From Shewanella litorisediminis (GTDB lineage Bacteria > Pseudomonadota > Gammaproteobacteria > Enterobacterales > Shewanellaceae): 64,000 nt of DNA. Below the pieces are notes generated by a model. It did not search any database, was not told the DNA's origin, and saw only the letters and a program-made list of their open reading frames with translations. The position numbers and the translations under genes were made by a program. Below are positions 1 through 7,800 of this stretch, piece after piece (within the stretch, counting starts at the first letter, position 1; each line of letters opens with the position of its first letter). Location of the stretch: NCBI RefSeq assembly GCF_016834455.1, contig NZ_CP069213.1, positions 744,501 to 808,500 of the forward strand, read 5' to 3'.

Positions 1-834
1 CTGAAATCCCAGCTTTTTCAGGGCTGTTACATAGTTGGCGTTCACTTCATATTCGGAGTAGCTTCGCGGCAGGCTGTAGGCGATTTGTGTGAGTTTACCC
101 TCTTCGATGGCAGTGACTGCTTTTTTACCTGATATGCCAGTCAACACAGGAGATTTTGCATACCCCTGCTGGCTGTACTTGGCAATGAATGCGCCGGGCA
201 GGCGCTGCATCAGCGGATGGTCGGCGCTGCCTCGGGCATCTTTGGAGCTGTTGTCCGTCACCTTGATGTCGGTGGGTTGCGCGGTGAGCAGGGCTGCATT
301 GATCTTGACCAGATCCAGAGGTTCGGGGGTGGCTTCAAGCAAATCCAGTTGCAGATTGGTGCCCCTGTGCCAATTGGCGCTGTACAGGCTGATGTAGATA
401 TCACCGCTGGCCCTTGAGAGTTTGGCGGTCAGCATCGATGGCTCACGCTTACTCACGCTGGATAAGGGCGAAACCTGATTGTAGAGCTTTTCTTCGTTAC
501 CACAGTCGCTGCCGTGGCATTCAAATAATATGCTTGCCCCTTGCTGCAGCAATTGTGCCTTGTGGTTATTGATGATGTGTTCAGGGGTATAGCTCACAGG
601 CAGTTTGTAATTGACCCGACTGAGTACACCACCCACGTCAGTCATGGCATAGGCGTTAGCGTCCATTCCCGTGATTAAGGGGTAGGGAATATAGTGCCGC
701 TGCTCTTGTTTCTCTTTTTTGGCTTCGGGAAAGACAGAAAAAAGCGTGGGGAAATCGGCCGCAATTGTTTGCGTTGGCAGCAATGAGGCCGGAAGATACA
801 TTGCCATGGCACAGGTGAAAATACGTCTTTTCAT
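1..834 (-). CDS. DUF4892-type exported protein, C-terminus beyond window
   Basis: An open frame of 278 codons runs leftward off the window edge, so the 3' end is missing. The start is an ATG with AAGGA about 13 bases upstream. Residues 1-26 form a Sec signal peptide ending in an ALAs-like IAA site. The mature part contains GSADHPLMQRLPG, resembling the conserved core of the DUF4892 family (periplasmic or outer-membrane-associated proteins that often end in an OmpA-like peptidoglycan-binding domain). Two cysteines sit close together in FECHGSDCG. The fragment just upstream (888-1254) is a shortened paralogue whose remnant tail is OmpA-like, so this gene probably also ends in an OmpA domain beyond the edge. 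The family call comes from motif memory and is moderately sure; the exact function is unknown. Confidence 0.72.
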   Translation of the reverse strand, partial: MKRRIFTCAMAMYLPASLLPTQTIAADFPTLFSVFPEAKKEKQEQRHYIPYPLITGMDANAYAMTDVGGVLSRVNYKLPVSYTPEHIINNHKAQLLQQGASILFECHGSDCGNEEKLYNQVSPLSSVSKREPSMLTAKLSRASGDIYISLYSANWHRGTNLQLDLLEATPEPLDLVKINAALLTAQPTDIKVTDNSSKDARGSADHPLMQRLPGAFIAKYSQQGYAKSPVLTGISGKKAVTAIEEGKLTQIAYSLPRSYSEYEVNANYVTALKKLGFQ

Positions 835-887
835 ACTGCTGTAAATCCTTGTCCGTTTAAGTCTTTGATGCTGAGCAAAAAAGCCGG

Positions 888-1254
888 TTAGTCCTTGTCC
901 GAACGCAGCACCAATTCCACTCTGCGGTTGAGTGCCTGTCCTGTCTCGTTTTCATTGCTTGTCACCGAACACTTCGGCATTCAATTTTTTAAATTGAGCC
1001 AGATAGTTATTCATCACCAGAGCCAGCGTATAGCTGTCCGGAAGCTCAAATGTGTTGCGGGTCAGTCGCCCTGAAACGATCTGAAGCGTGACGTCTTTGT
1101 CATTGGCGGCCGTGATGATGCTGAAAGGCGTGAAATGGATGCATTTTTCTTCGGGATACTTTGCATCAGGGAATGGACCGAACAGCGTATTGGCTTTGAC
1201 CATAACGGCAGTCGCAGATAAGCATATCGCGAAAGGTAAAGTATAGCGTCCCAT
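888..1254 (-). pseudogene. Deleted tandem copy of DUF4892/OmpA gene
   Basis: An ATG at 1254 with AAGGA upstream opens a 100-residue frame (952-1254) whose signal peptide and LFGPFPDAK...LPDSYTLALVMNNYLAQ segment align with the N-terminus of the neighbouring gene (LFSVFPEAK...LPVSYTPEHIINNHKAQ). It then stops. In a different frame, 888-959 encodes SNENETGQALNRRVELVL followed by RSDKD and a stop, which is the classic C-terminal end of an OmpA-like domain (NRRVEL signature). The simplest reading is a full-length paralogue that lost its middle, leaving head and tail fused out of frame. The truncated head may still be translated and exported. Confidence 0.7.
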
Positions 1255-1757
1255 AAAATTCCTTTTCTGTGGGTCTTTAATATTTATCGAAATCGTTGTG
1301 CTTAAGTTTGAAGTCCGCTAAGGCAATATCAAAAAAATAATGCCAATAGATAGTGCTTATCAAGTGTGTATTTTAGATAGGTTAAACTTGTTGATGCAAT
1401 AACTGCATATGGATAATTCAGGTTTGGTCTTTTTGAGGGTTGTCTTTCAATATTTAAATTCATATTGATTTCTGATGATATTCAATTGTTTTATTTATAT
1501 TAAGTGTCAATTCAGAATTTGGCTGAAGTGTTCGGTTATCATTCTTCAGTATTAATTGTTTTGCCATCATTGACGTGCGTGTGGATTTGGTGTTGCTAAT
1601 CGAGTGATTGCCAATGATTCCTTTGGTGTTATTTTTTCGATTGTTGAGAGGGGGCGTTTTTTATAATAGCCTAGGTGGTTGAACCTGGCCTTGTCATTAA
1701 TAATACTTTTTTGTCGAGTATTCTGCCTACTTGAACTGGAACATGGAAGTTTGCTAA
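1255..1757. other. AT-rich intergenic region
   Basis: About 500 bases with no credible gene on either strand. It is clearly more AT-rich than its surroundings and lies between two divergent genes, so it should hold both promoters. No specific operator was recognised. Confidence 0.5.
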
Positions 1758-2240
1758 ATGAAATTACGTTTCTCTGGGGGGATATCTTGCCTCCTGTTTA
1801 TCTCATGGTTTTTTGCAATCCCTACCTCTCTGGCCAGCACCTTCGAATTTCCCGCGCTGCGGGAAAACTGCAAAAAGGCAGTCGACATAGTCACCAACAA
1901 AGATCTGGCGCTGATGAAAGAACTCTTTTTGCCCCTGGATATGCCCGACAGCATGTACATGGCGCACATCGAAAAGATCCACCACTGGGCCTTTGTGAAG
2001 CCCTATACCGGCATCAACAACTTCAGCATTGATGGGGTGCGTTGGTTTGAAAACTCCCGGCAATCTGAAAACGAGACAGTACAGGGCGAAGCCGTCGAAC
2101 GGGGGCTTGAGGAGGTGGTGTGGGTCACCTACAGCTTTGACTCCACAGACAGTCGCAGCGGTAAGCCTACCGTCCGTACCAGCCATTGTCAGTTCGGTCT
2201 GAAAGAGGGCAAATGGTACATGTACAACCTGCTCAAATAA
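1758..2240 (+). CDS. Small secreted protein of unknown function
   Basis: 160 residues starting with a clear Sec signal peptide (basic MKLR, hydrophobic stretch, cleavage near SLAS at about 27). The mature protein has only two cysteines, near residues 38 and 143 (RENCKKA, SHCQFG), which could form one disulfide in the periplasm. The C-terminal half has alternating hydrophobic and polar residues typical of a small beta-rich fold and ends GKWYMYNLLK, similar in style to NTF2-like or lipocalin-like periplasmic proteins, but I do not recognise a family. It is divergent from the DUF4892 fragment. The start is supported by the position of the signal peptide; no strong ribosome site is visible. Confidence 0.6.
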   Translation: MKLRFSGGISCLLFISWFFAIPTSLASTFEFPALRENCKKAVDIVTNKDLALMKELFLPLDMPDSMYMAHIEKIHHWAFVKPYTGINNFSIDGVRWFENSRQSENETVQGEAVERGLEEVVWVTYSFDSTDSRSGKPTVRTSHCQFGLKEGKWYMYNLLK

Positions 2241-2312
2241 TTCTTTTGACTCGTAAATGGCTGATTATTTGGAGATGAAATGGGCTTTGTCCCAAACAGG
2301 AAGTTGCTGAAA

Positions 2313-2532
2313 ATGAAAGTGAAGTATCTTTTGGGTCTACGCATTAGTGGGGCTTGCTACCTGCTCTTCCACCGAACCGCCACGGGCAGCACAGGACAAA
2401 AAAGTCGCCGATGAAGGTGTTGAGCTCATCTTCAGTACCATTGCCGGTGTCATCAAACCCTTCAAAAACAGCACCGCACACAAGTGTGAATTGCTGGTGG
2501 ATGGCAAGTTGGTTGAACAGCGGTATTTCTGA
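2313..2532 (+). pseudogene. Frameshifted small lipoprotein gene
   Basis: ATG at 2313 (AGGAAG about 9 bases upstream) reads MKVKYLLGL, then runs out of frame. Removing one base near 2340 joins it to the next frame, giving MKVKYLLGL-ALVGLATCSS, a textbook lipoprotein signal with LATC lipobox, followed by about 55 residues ending in VDGKLVEQRYF. The unshifted frame ends after 33 residues. Either a true frameshift mutation or a sequencing error is possible. An alternative is translation from the GTG at 2347, but that would remove the basic N-terminus of the signal. No family recognised. Confidence 0.5.
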
Positions 2533-2924
2533 TTTGTATAGATAACCACAGTTGAGCGGTTGTGCTGGCGTGGCCGACAGTTGACTCCGTAAGGATACCA
2601 TCGGTTGCGGCTGGGCGGAGCGAGAAAGCGTTCAAAGCGATGAGATCGCTCTGGCGATGCAATGATAAGAGTGACTCGTGTTAATAAGAGTGCGCTTGAG
2701 TATGGCGCTCTGTCTTTTCTGGGAAGCCGTTTTATAGCGGCGTATCTTGACGTGATGACAGGGATTTTGACGATGTTTTTGAAATCATGCCAGAGAGATT
2801 GCTAACGCTACTCCTGAGCCTTGGGATGAGAAGGTCTTCTCGGCAACAACGCTTTAAATCCTTCAATTTGCAACGTATCCTGTAAGCTCATGGACGCACA
2901 TCAGCAAATAACAGGGACGAGATT
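2533..2924. other. Intergenic, no gene seen
   Basis: About 390 bases; the short open frames here overlap each other on opposite strands and lack ribosome sites or recognisable protein signatures. It presumably carries the promoter of the 2925-6549 gene set. Confidence 0.45.
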
Positions 2925-4331
2925 ATGCTCAAGCGCGCTTTTTTTCACGCCCATATTTCCCAGACACATTATCCCCGGCAGGCGTCTTCGCTCCCGGCCG
3001 TTTCTTACGCCCTGATGGGACTTATCGCCCTGTCTGCACTCGCTGTTCATCCGGCACTGGCAGCGGACAGAGACAGCCTTATCGCCGAATTTGAAGCCCA
3101 AACCAAGCCGCTCCTGCGTAAGGGACGTACCAAAAGCCATGGCTGGGACGATGAGGCATTCCGAAATGGTCTGGAACGGCACAATGGGGATGCCCGGGCG
3201 CTGCTCGGCGAAGGCTGGCCCGCGCGATTTTTAGCCGATGCAAAAGGCCAGCGTCTCCTCGCTGGCCAGTACCGTGCAGCCCTGGCAAAACTTATCGGCG
3301 ATATGCCGGCCAAGAGCCATTGCAAAGACCCGGCACCTCTGGCGCGGGTGGATGAGGCCCTTGAAGAGACTGATGCTTACATCGAGCGCCTAAAGGGCTA
3401 TGGCGCCATTGCCGACCAGGGCGCGGCTTATCAGGCCGTGATGGACATGAGCATCAGCCACGGCCGGGTGTTATCTGTCATGGAGCTGGGGGAAACCTTC
3501 CGCACCTGTGTGCTGGCAGATGATGTGCCGGCAATGTCTCAGGGATTATCCGGTGACAATGGCAATGCCCTTGCCATGGCCCTGATGGCGGCACTGGCCG
3601 GTGAAGATGCCGATGCTGATCTGGATACGGATACGACGCTGAATGAAGATCTGAGTGGCATGCACGAAAGCCAGTCGGGCGAGGCTGCTTCAGCCGAAAT
3701 GGACTCAATCCGGCACGACTCACAGCATGGAGACTCACAGCATGGAGACTCACAGCATGGAGACTCACAGCATGATTACTCACAGCAAGATGAGGCACAG
3801 CCACCGGCGAGTCGGCCCATCTCGACTTTGCAGTTTACCGACCCCGTGATAGGCGAGTGTATCAAGGCCGCCGCAAAGCGTTTTGGAGTCAGTCTTACAA
3901 ACGAGCTTGAACTGCTTTCCTGCCCGCTCAAGGGGGCGAGCGTGAGCCTTGATGACCTCCACTTTTTCAGTCAGCTTGGCACGCTGTCGCTGGAAAATGG
4001 CAGCATCACCCACATCAGCACCGGCCTGCCACTGCAGCTCCATTCATTGTTGCTGAGTGAGGTGCAACTGCAGAGTTTTGCAGGCCTGTCGGCGGTGAAA
4101 ATGCTCCAGCTGAGCCAGGTGTCGGTGGCAGATTGGTCGGCTATCGGTGCACTCAAAAACGCCACCTTGCAGCTGGAGCGCATCGACTGCACCGGGCTTC
4201 AATCCCAGGTGGATGCCGGGGCCGTGGTGGTGATATCCAGGGGGCTCTCTCCCACTTTGCAGGCAGAGAAATTTGCCCTGGCCGAACGCACAGGTACGCC
4301 CCTTGCCATCACAGATTGCCCGGCAGGCTGA
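2925..4331 (+). CDS. Large exported protein with a 15-bp tandem repeat region
   Basis: 468 residues. A long N-terminal extension is followed by a hydrophobic segment and a signal-peptidase-like ALA site near residue 46, so the mature protein is periplasmic or surface-facing. Residues about 50-210 are alpha-helical in character with three scattered cysteines. Residues 225-290 are acidic and low-complexity and include the DSQHG repeats. Residues 300-468 have regularly spaced leucines (LGTLSLENGSI, LPLQLHSLLLSEV, VKMLQLSQVSV) reminiscent of a leucine-rich-repeat solenoid. The stop is three bases before the next start, suggesting translational coupling with the downstream membrane protein. I do not recognise the family. 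It could be the exported component of the bactofilin-containing gene set. Confidence 0.65.
   Translation: MLKRAFFHAHISQTHYPRQASSLPAVSYALMGLIALSALAVHPALAADRDSLIAEFEAQTKPLLRKGRTKSHGWDDEAFRNGLERHNGDARALLGEGWPARFLADAKGQRLLAGQYRAALAKLIGDMPAKSHCKDPAPLARVDEALEETDAYIERLKGYGAIADQGAAYQAVMDMSISHGRVLSVMELGETFRTCVLADDVPAMSQGLSGDNGNALAMALMAALAGEDADADLDTDTTLNEDLSGMHESQSGEAASAEMDSIRHDSQHGDSQHGDSQHGDSQHDYSQQDEAQPPASRPISTLQFTDPVIGECIKAAAKRFGVSLTNELELLSCPLKGASVSLDDLHFFSQLGTLSLENGSITHISTGLPLQLHSLLLSEVQLQSFAGLSAVKMLQLSQVSVADWSAIGALKNATLQLERIDCTGLQSQVDAGAVVVISRGLSPTLQAEKFALAERTGTPLAITDCPAG
3717..3791 (+). repeat. In-frame 15-bp minisatellite (5 units)
   Basis: Three exact copies of GACTCACAGCATGGA are followed by one with a changed last base and one more diverged unit. 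They encode DSQHG-DSQHG-DSQHG-DSQHD-YSQQD. The unit is a multiple of three, so copy-number change by slippage would keep the frame. Confidence 0.9.
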
Positions 4332-4334
4332 TAA

Positions 4335-5108
4335 ATGATGAAACAAGCTCCATCCGATGTGATTGAACCACACACACCAGCCCATGGGCTGGACCCTCGC
4401 CAATTGGGGCGGGGCGCGCGCATGCACCTTCACAAAGATGCCCAGGGGCATTGGTATTTTCGCAGCGAGCGCCAAAGCCAGCGGGTGATATACGGCGCCA
4501 TTGCACTGGTGCCCATGGGGGCGTCGCTGTTTATGTCTTTGGTGCTTAAAGGCAATGAGGCTGTGATTTATGGGGTGTTTGCCGCGCTGTTACTGCCCCT
4601 TGCCCTGGTACTGCTTGGATACCGGGAGCATCTGGTGTTTGTGCCCGGCAATCTGATAAGAAGACGCAGCTTTTGGGGGCGCGGCGAGCGAGACGTTGAG
4701 CGCTGGCCTGCAGGCTCTGTCTCGCTGGTGGCCGAGCCCCTGGTGCAGCTCGATAAGGGTTGCTGGCTGTCGCTGGAGGCTGGGATTCGTCTGTCCCGTT
4801 ACAGCATAGGTGAGGAGGCCGAAACCCTGGCGTTGGCACAGCTTCTTGCTGCGCAAACCGGTGCCATGGCCTGTGAGCGGATAAGCGAGTATCCAAAGGT
4901 TCGGCCGATACAAGCTGCGGGTGCCTTTGATGGCGAAGTGGCGCCGGACAGACACCCAGGCTCGGCCTTGGGGGCCGATGGCAAAGCAGATTCAAAACCT
5001 GCAGTGCAGGCGGCCTTCGCTAGGGTGCGCGGCTCATTTTGGCGTGCCTTACTGCCACTGCCGGTGTTTATCGCACTGGGGACGCTGCTGTTATGGCTGG
5101 GCTACTGA
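4335..5108 (+). CDS. Membrane protein with PH-like cytoplasmic part
   Basis: 257 residues. Two adjacent hydrophobic helices (about 53-72 and 77-95) are followed by YREHLVFVPGNLIRRRSFWGRG, an arrangement like the small two-helix membrane proteins that carry a bacterial PH-type beta domain. A further hydrophobic helix lies at the extreme C-terminus (FWRALLPLPVFIALGTLLLWLGY region). The start lies immediately after the upstream stop and the next gene starts 20 bases after its stop, so it belongs to one transcription unit. It shares the two-helix plus RRR-beta layout with the following gene, suggesting distant paralogy. No catalytic motif is seen; the function is unknown. Confidence 0.65.
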   Translation: MMKQAPSDVIEPHTPAHGLDPRQLGRGARMHLHKDAQGHWYFRSERQSQRVIYGAIALVPMGASLFMSLVLKGNEAVIYGVFAALLLPLALVLLGYREHLVFVPGNLIRRRSFWGRGERDVERWPAGSVSLVAEPLVQLDKGCWLSLEAGIRLSRYSIGEEAETLALAQLLAAQTGAMACERISEYPKVRPIQAAGAFDGEVAPDRHPGSALGADGKADSKPAVQAAFARVRGSFWRALLPLPVFIALGTLLLWLGY

Positions 5109-5127
5109 TGCGGGGGCGACTGAACCG

Positions 5128-5583
5128 ATGAAATGGATCAAGGAGAGCGACGGCCGTGGCAGCCTGGTGCTGGGGAACCGGGTTGCGCTGGTGATTCTGG
5201 GGATAATTCCGCTTATCCCCACGCTGATATTTTCGGGCATTGGCTTTAACGGCAATGGCAGGCACATGTTGCTCTGGGCGCTCACGGCCAGTTTCAGCTG
5301 GCATTGCCTGTTTGCCAACCACAGGGTGACCATCGACAAGGGACGGGGGCTTCTCAGGCGCCGGATAAGCAGCCTCTATACCCTGCTGCAGGTGCAAATC
5401 AAACTTGAGGATATCCAGGCCTTTGTGGTCACCCGCCGTGGCGGCGACCGGAACAAGTACCAGCTGCTGGTCCTGGGTAAACAGGGGCAACGGGAGCGAT
5501 TGTTGGTGGGCTTTAACAGCCAGATGATGGAGGCGGGTAAACATCTGGCCGATTTCAGTGGCAAGCCACTTGTGGAAGATTAG
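5128..5583 (+). CDS. Small membrane protein, PH-like, paralogous layout
   Basis: 151 residues. I chose the ATG at 5128 because upstream codons in this frame lie inside the preceding gene and read as non-protein-like sequence. Two hydrophobic helices at about 17-37 and 44-60 are followed by NHRVTIDKGRGLLRRR and a beta-rich tail (IKLEDIQAFVVTRRGGDRNKYQLLVLG), matching the layout of the preceding membrane protein. The basic stretch after the helices places the tail in the cytoplasm. It is followed after about 120 bases by the bactofilin gene, so it may help tie that polymer to the membrane; this is inference from context only. Confidence 0.62.
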   Translation: MKWIKESDGRGSLVLGNRVALVILGIIPLIPTLIFSGIGFNGNGRHMLLWALTASFSWHCLFANHRVTIDKGRGLLRRRISSLYTLLQVQIKLEDIQAFVVTRRGGDRNKYQLLVLGKQGQRERLLVGFNSQMMEAGKHLADFSGKPLVED

Positions 5584-5703
5584 TTGGTTTCCACCTCCCA
5601 AAGTGGCGTTTTATTCTTTGCCCTGACAACAAATTCTGTTTAACATTTGCGCCACATTTTTACCTGGCAGGATAACGCCCCGTCGAGGCTGGAGACAGAA
5701 CCC

Positions 5704-6549
5704 ATGAGCAAGGAACAAGGGATCACATTTATTGGCGCCGGTACCCGGCTTGAAGGCGAGATGATGCTGGAAAGCGCAGCCCTGGTGTCAGGCCAGTTAC
5801 ACGGTCGGGTGAGCTCCAAAGGCCAAATCAAGATAGAGCAGGGTGGCCTTATCGAGGGGGAGCTGACCTGTCATGAGCTGAATGTCTGCGGCACCTTCAG
5901 GGGGAAACTCAGCTGCCAAAAATTAACCATCATCGATGGTGGCGTCGTGGAAGGAGAAGTCGCCAGTAATCAGATGGAAATCTTCGATGGCGGCCAGTTT
6001 ATCGGCAGTCGAAAGCGTGGCCCCGAGCCTGTAGTGTTGCCGGCGGGCACACAGGCGAGCCTGCCGTCAGAAGGCCGTAAGGGGCATTTAACGCTGGTGC
6101 TCGGTATCGCTGCGGCGCTTGGGCTTGGGTATCTTGTTACCCAAACCGGCTTTATTCAGGGGATTAAAGATGGTTATCAGGCTGGCAGTGCAGCGAGCGC
6201 AGAGATTAAGACCGATCAGCCCTTGCCTGTGCACCAGAGTCAGGCACTGATGGCGTCAGCGCCTGACGACGGTGTATCAGCCGATCCGTCTGAGCATATC
6301 AATGGTCAGATTGGTGACTACTTTGCTGAAGACACAGAGGCCATGGATGCTGGCAATGCCATGCTGCTTGAGAATGGCTTTGGTGGTGAAGGCTCAGAAT
6401 CCGGTGCAGATGCCGGTGTGGACGACGCTCAGACAGAGGCTGTGGAGCCGGGCGCGCCAAGCCAATCCCTGATCCCCGACAATGGCGCCAGTGCGCTCAG
6501 TACTCAGGGGGCGTCAGACCTGCCTGCAACGCCGGTCAATCGTATGTAA
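5704..6549 (+). CDS. Bactofilin-family polymer-forming protein with a membrane segment
   Basis: 281 residues from the ATG at 5704, preceded by GGAGAC; the open frame extends upstream only through a TTG with no ribosome site. Residues 5-110 are the bactofilin repeat domain: FIGAGTRLEGEM, GQLHGRVSSKGQIKIEQGGLIEGEL, GTFRGKLS, GGVVEGEVAS, with the regular G-x-hydrophobic-x-G turns of a right-handed beta-helix. Known bactofilins self-assemble into filaments that scaffold cell-wall or envelope proteins. Unusually, a hydrophobic helix (about 131-150, LTLVLGIAAALGLGYLV) follows, and a long acidic, Gly/Ala-rich tail extends to the end. The membrane segment and tail are not part of the classical short bactofilins. 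The gene is last in the 2925-6549 set and is followed by a strong terminator. Confidence 0.85.
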   Translation: MSKEQGITFIGAGTRLEGEMMLESAALVSGQLHGRVSSKGQIKIEQGGLIEGELTCHELNVCGTFRGKLSCQKLTIIDGGVVEGEVASNQMEIFDGGQFIGSRKRGPEPVVLPAGTQASLPSEGRKGHLTLVLGIAAALGLGYLVTQTGFIQGIKDGYQAGSAASAEIKTDQPLPVHQSQALMASAPDDGVSADPSEHINGQIGDYFAEDTEAMDAGNAMLLENGFGGEGSESGADAGVDDAQTEAVEPGAPSQSLIPDNGASALSTQGASDLPATPVNRM

Positions 6550-6555
6550 TTCAAT

Positions 6556-6584
6556 AAAAGACGCGGCTTGGCCGCGTTTTTTAT
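6556..6584 (+). terminator. Rho-independent terminator after bactofilin gene
   Basis: Stem ACGCGGC / GCCGCGT with a short loop, then TTTTTTATT. It starts seven bases after the bactofilin stop codon. Confidence 0.9.
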
Positions 6585-6713
6585 TGCCGTTTGCCCCTTG
6601 GCCAAGGCAAGCCTTTGACCTGCAGCGGGCGCCTCGTCGGGCGCCTTTAAGCGTTGTGCATGTTGGTGAGATGATGGCGACGTGATTTGCTATGTCGCGT
6701 TAATCAGACATGG

Positions 6714-7598
6714 TTAATGGAGTTGTAAGTTTTGGGGCTTAAGTGCCAGCACATCGCATTTCAGCTGATTGAGCAGCTGCTCCGATGCCCGGCCTTTCAA
6801 GGCGCTCAGCATGCTGGTGTGCTCGCTGGCACCCATCACAACCAGGTTGCTGTGCCACTGGCGCGCGGCTTCCGGGACCATATCATCGGGTAATCCCGCT
6901 GCCAGATGCAGGCGTTTGTCTTCCAGTGCCAGGGGTTCGGCAGTTTGGCGCAGGCGCCGCCACTGTTCTGCCACCCAGGTGTGGTGATTCAAGTCTCTGT
7001 TATCAAAAGACACACTCATATCGTGAGCCTGATAGCAGGTCAGCAAATGCAGTTCCATTCTCAGCAAGCGTGCCAGCTCATCTGAGACGTCCAACAGTTG
7101 CCGGTTAAATTGACGATGGCTTTCGCCTTCATCATCTACTTCCAGCGCTGTCAGCAGTTTACCGTCGTTTTCCCAGGGCTCGTTACTGACAAAAAGCACC
7201 GGAATAGGCACCTGCTGCAACAGCTGCCAATCTTCGGTATGGCCAAACTCGCAGCGAAGGGCCGAATACTCATGATGCTCAAGGATCAGCAGATCGTAAT
7301 CACGCTGGCTGAGCTCATCGAGCACGGCATTGGCGAGTGTTGGGGCATGACAATGTTTGAGCACCAGACGAATGTCTTTGTCTGGGTAGCTGGGGTGTCT
7401 TTGGCGTTGATGGCTGATGTTTGGGGCCGTCAGTAACTGCTGTAACCACTGACTAAGCCCTGCCTGCTTTGGGAGCTGAACCCTTAACATGGTGAGATCT
7501 GCATGGCTTTGATTCGCTAAGTGAACCGCCTTTCGCAATGCAGGCTTGGCATGTAGCCCATCGTCGGTAGCGACGAGGACCCGTGAAAAATGACCCAT
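6714..7598 (-). CDS. Tandem-domain universal stress protein (UspE-like)
   Basis: 294 residues in two Usp domains (about 1-145 and 150-294). The N-terminal RVLVATDDGLHAKPALRKAVHLA is the usual first strand and helix, and the second domain ends GASEHTSMLSALKGRASEQLL...CDVLALKP, matching the end of E. coli UspE. The nucleotide-binding glycine pattern in the second domain is incomplete, as in UspE-type proteins. These proteins are cytoplasmic and protect against oxidative and stationary-phase stress. The start is supported by AGAGGAAAG upstream. It is a single gene, convergent with the bactofilin gene set. Confidence 0.82.
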   Translation of the reverse strand: MGHFSRVLVATDDGLHAKPALRKAVHLANQSHADLTMLRVQLPKQAGLSQWLQQLLTAPNISHQRQRHPSYPDKDIRLVLKHCHAPTLANAVLDELSQRDYDLLILEHHEYSALRCEFGHTEDWQLLQQVPIPVLFVSNEPWENDGKLLTALEVDDEGESHRQFNRQLLDVSDELARLLRMELHLLTCYQAHDMSVSFDNRDLNHHTWVAEQWRRLRQTAEPLALEDKRLHLAAGLPDDMVPEAARQWHSNLVVMGASEHTSMLSALKGRASEQLLNQLKCDVLALKPQNLQLH

Positions 7599-7800
7599 GG
7601 TACTTTCCTCTGTGGTGGCTGGTACTAAAACTCCCTTTCAAAAAATTTTAGTGTTCAGCTGTCTGGAGGACTAAATACCCTTTTGGACTTGAAACCCTTG
7701 CCAATAGCGGCTTTTAATCTGTTTGTCACGGGTGTTTTGGTGCATTTTTTGCCGTCGATGACTCTGTGTTTTAAACGCGGCGGCGTAAATGGATGGAATG

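Noticed and set aside
3717..3791. CRISPR array
   Set aside because: The 15-base units are contiguous with no spacers and lie in frame inside a gene.
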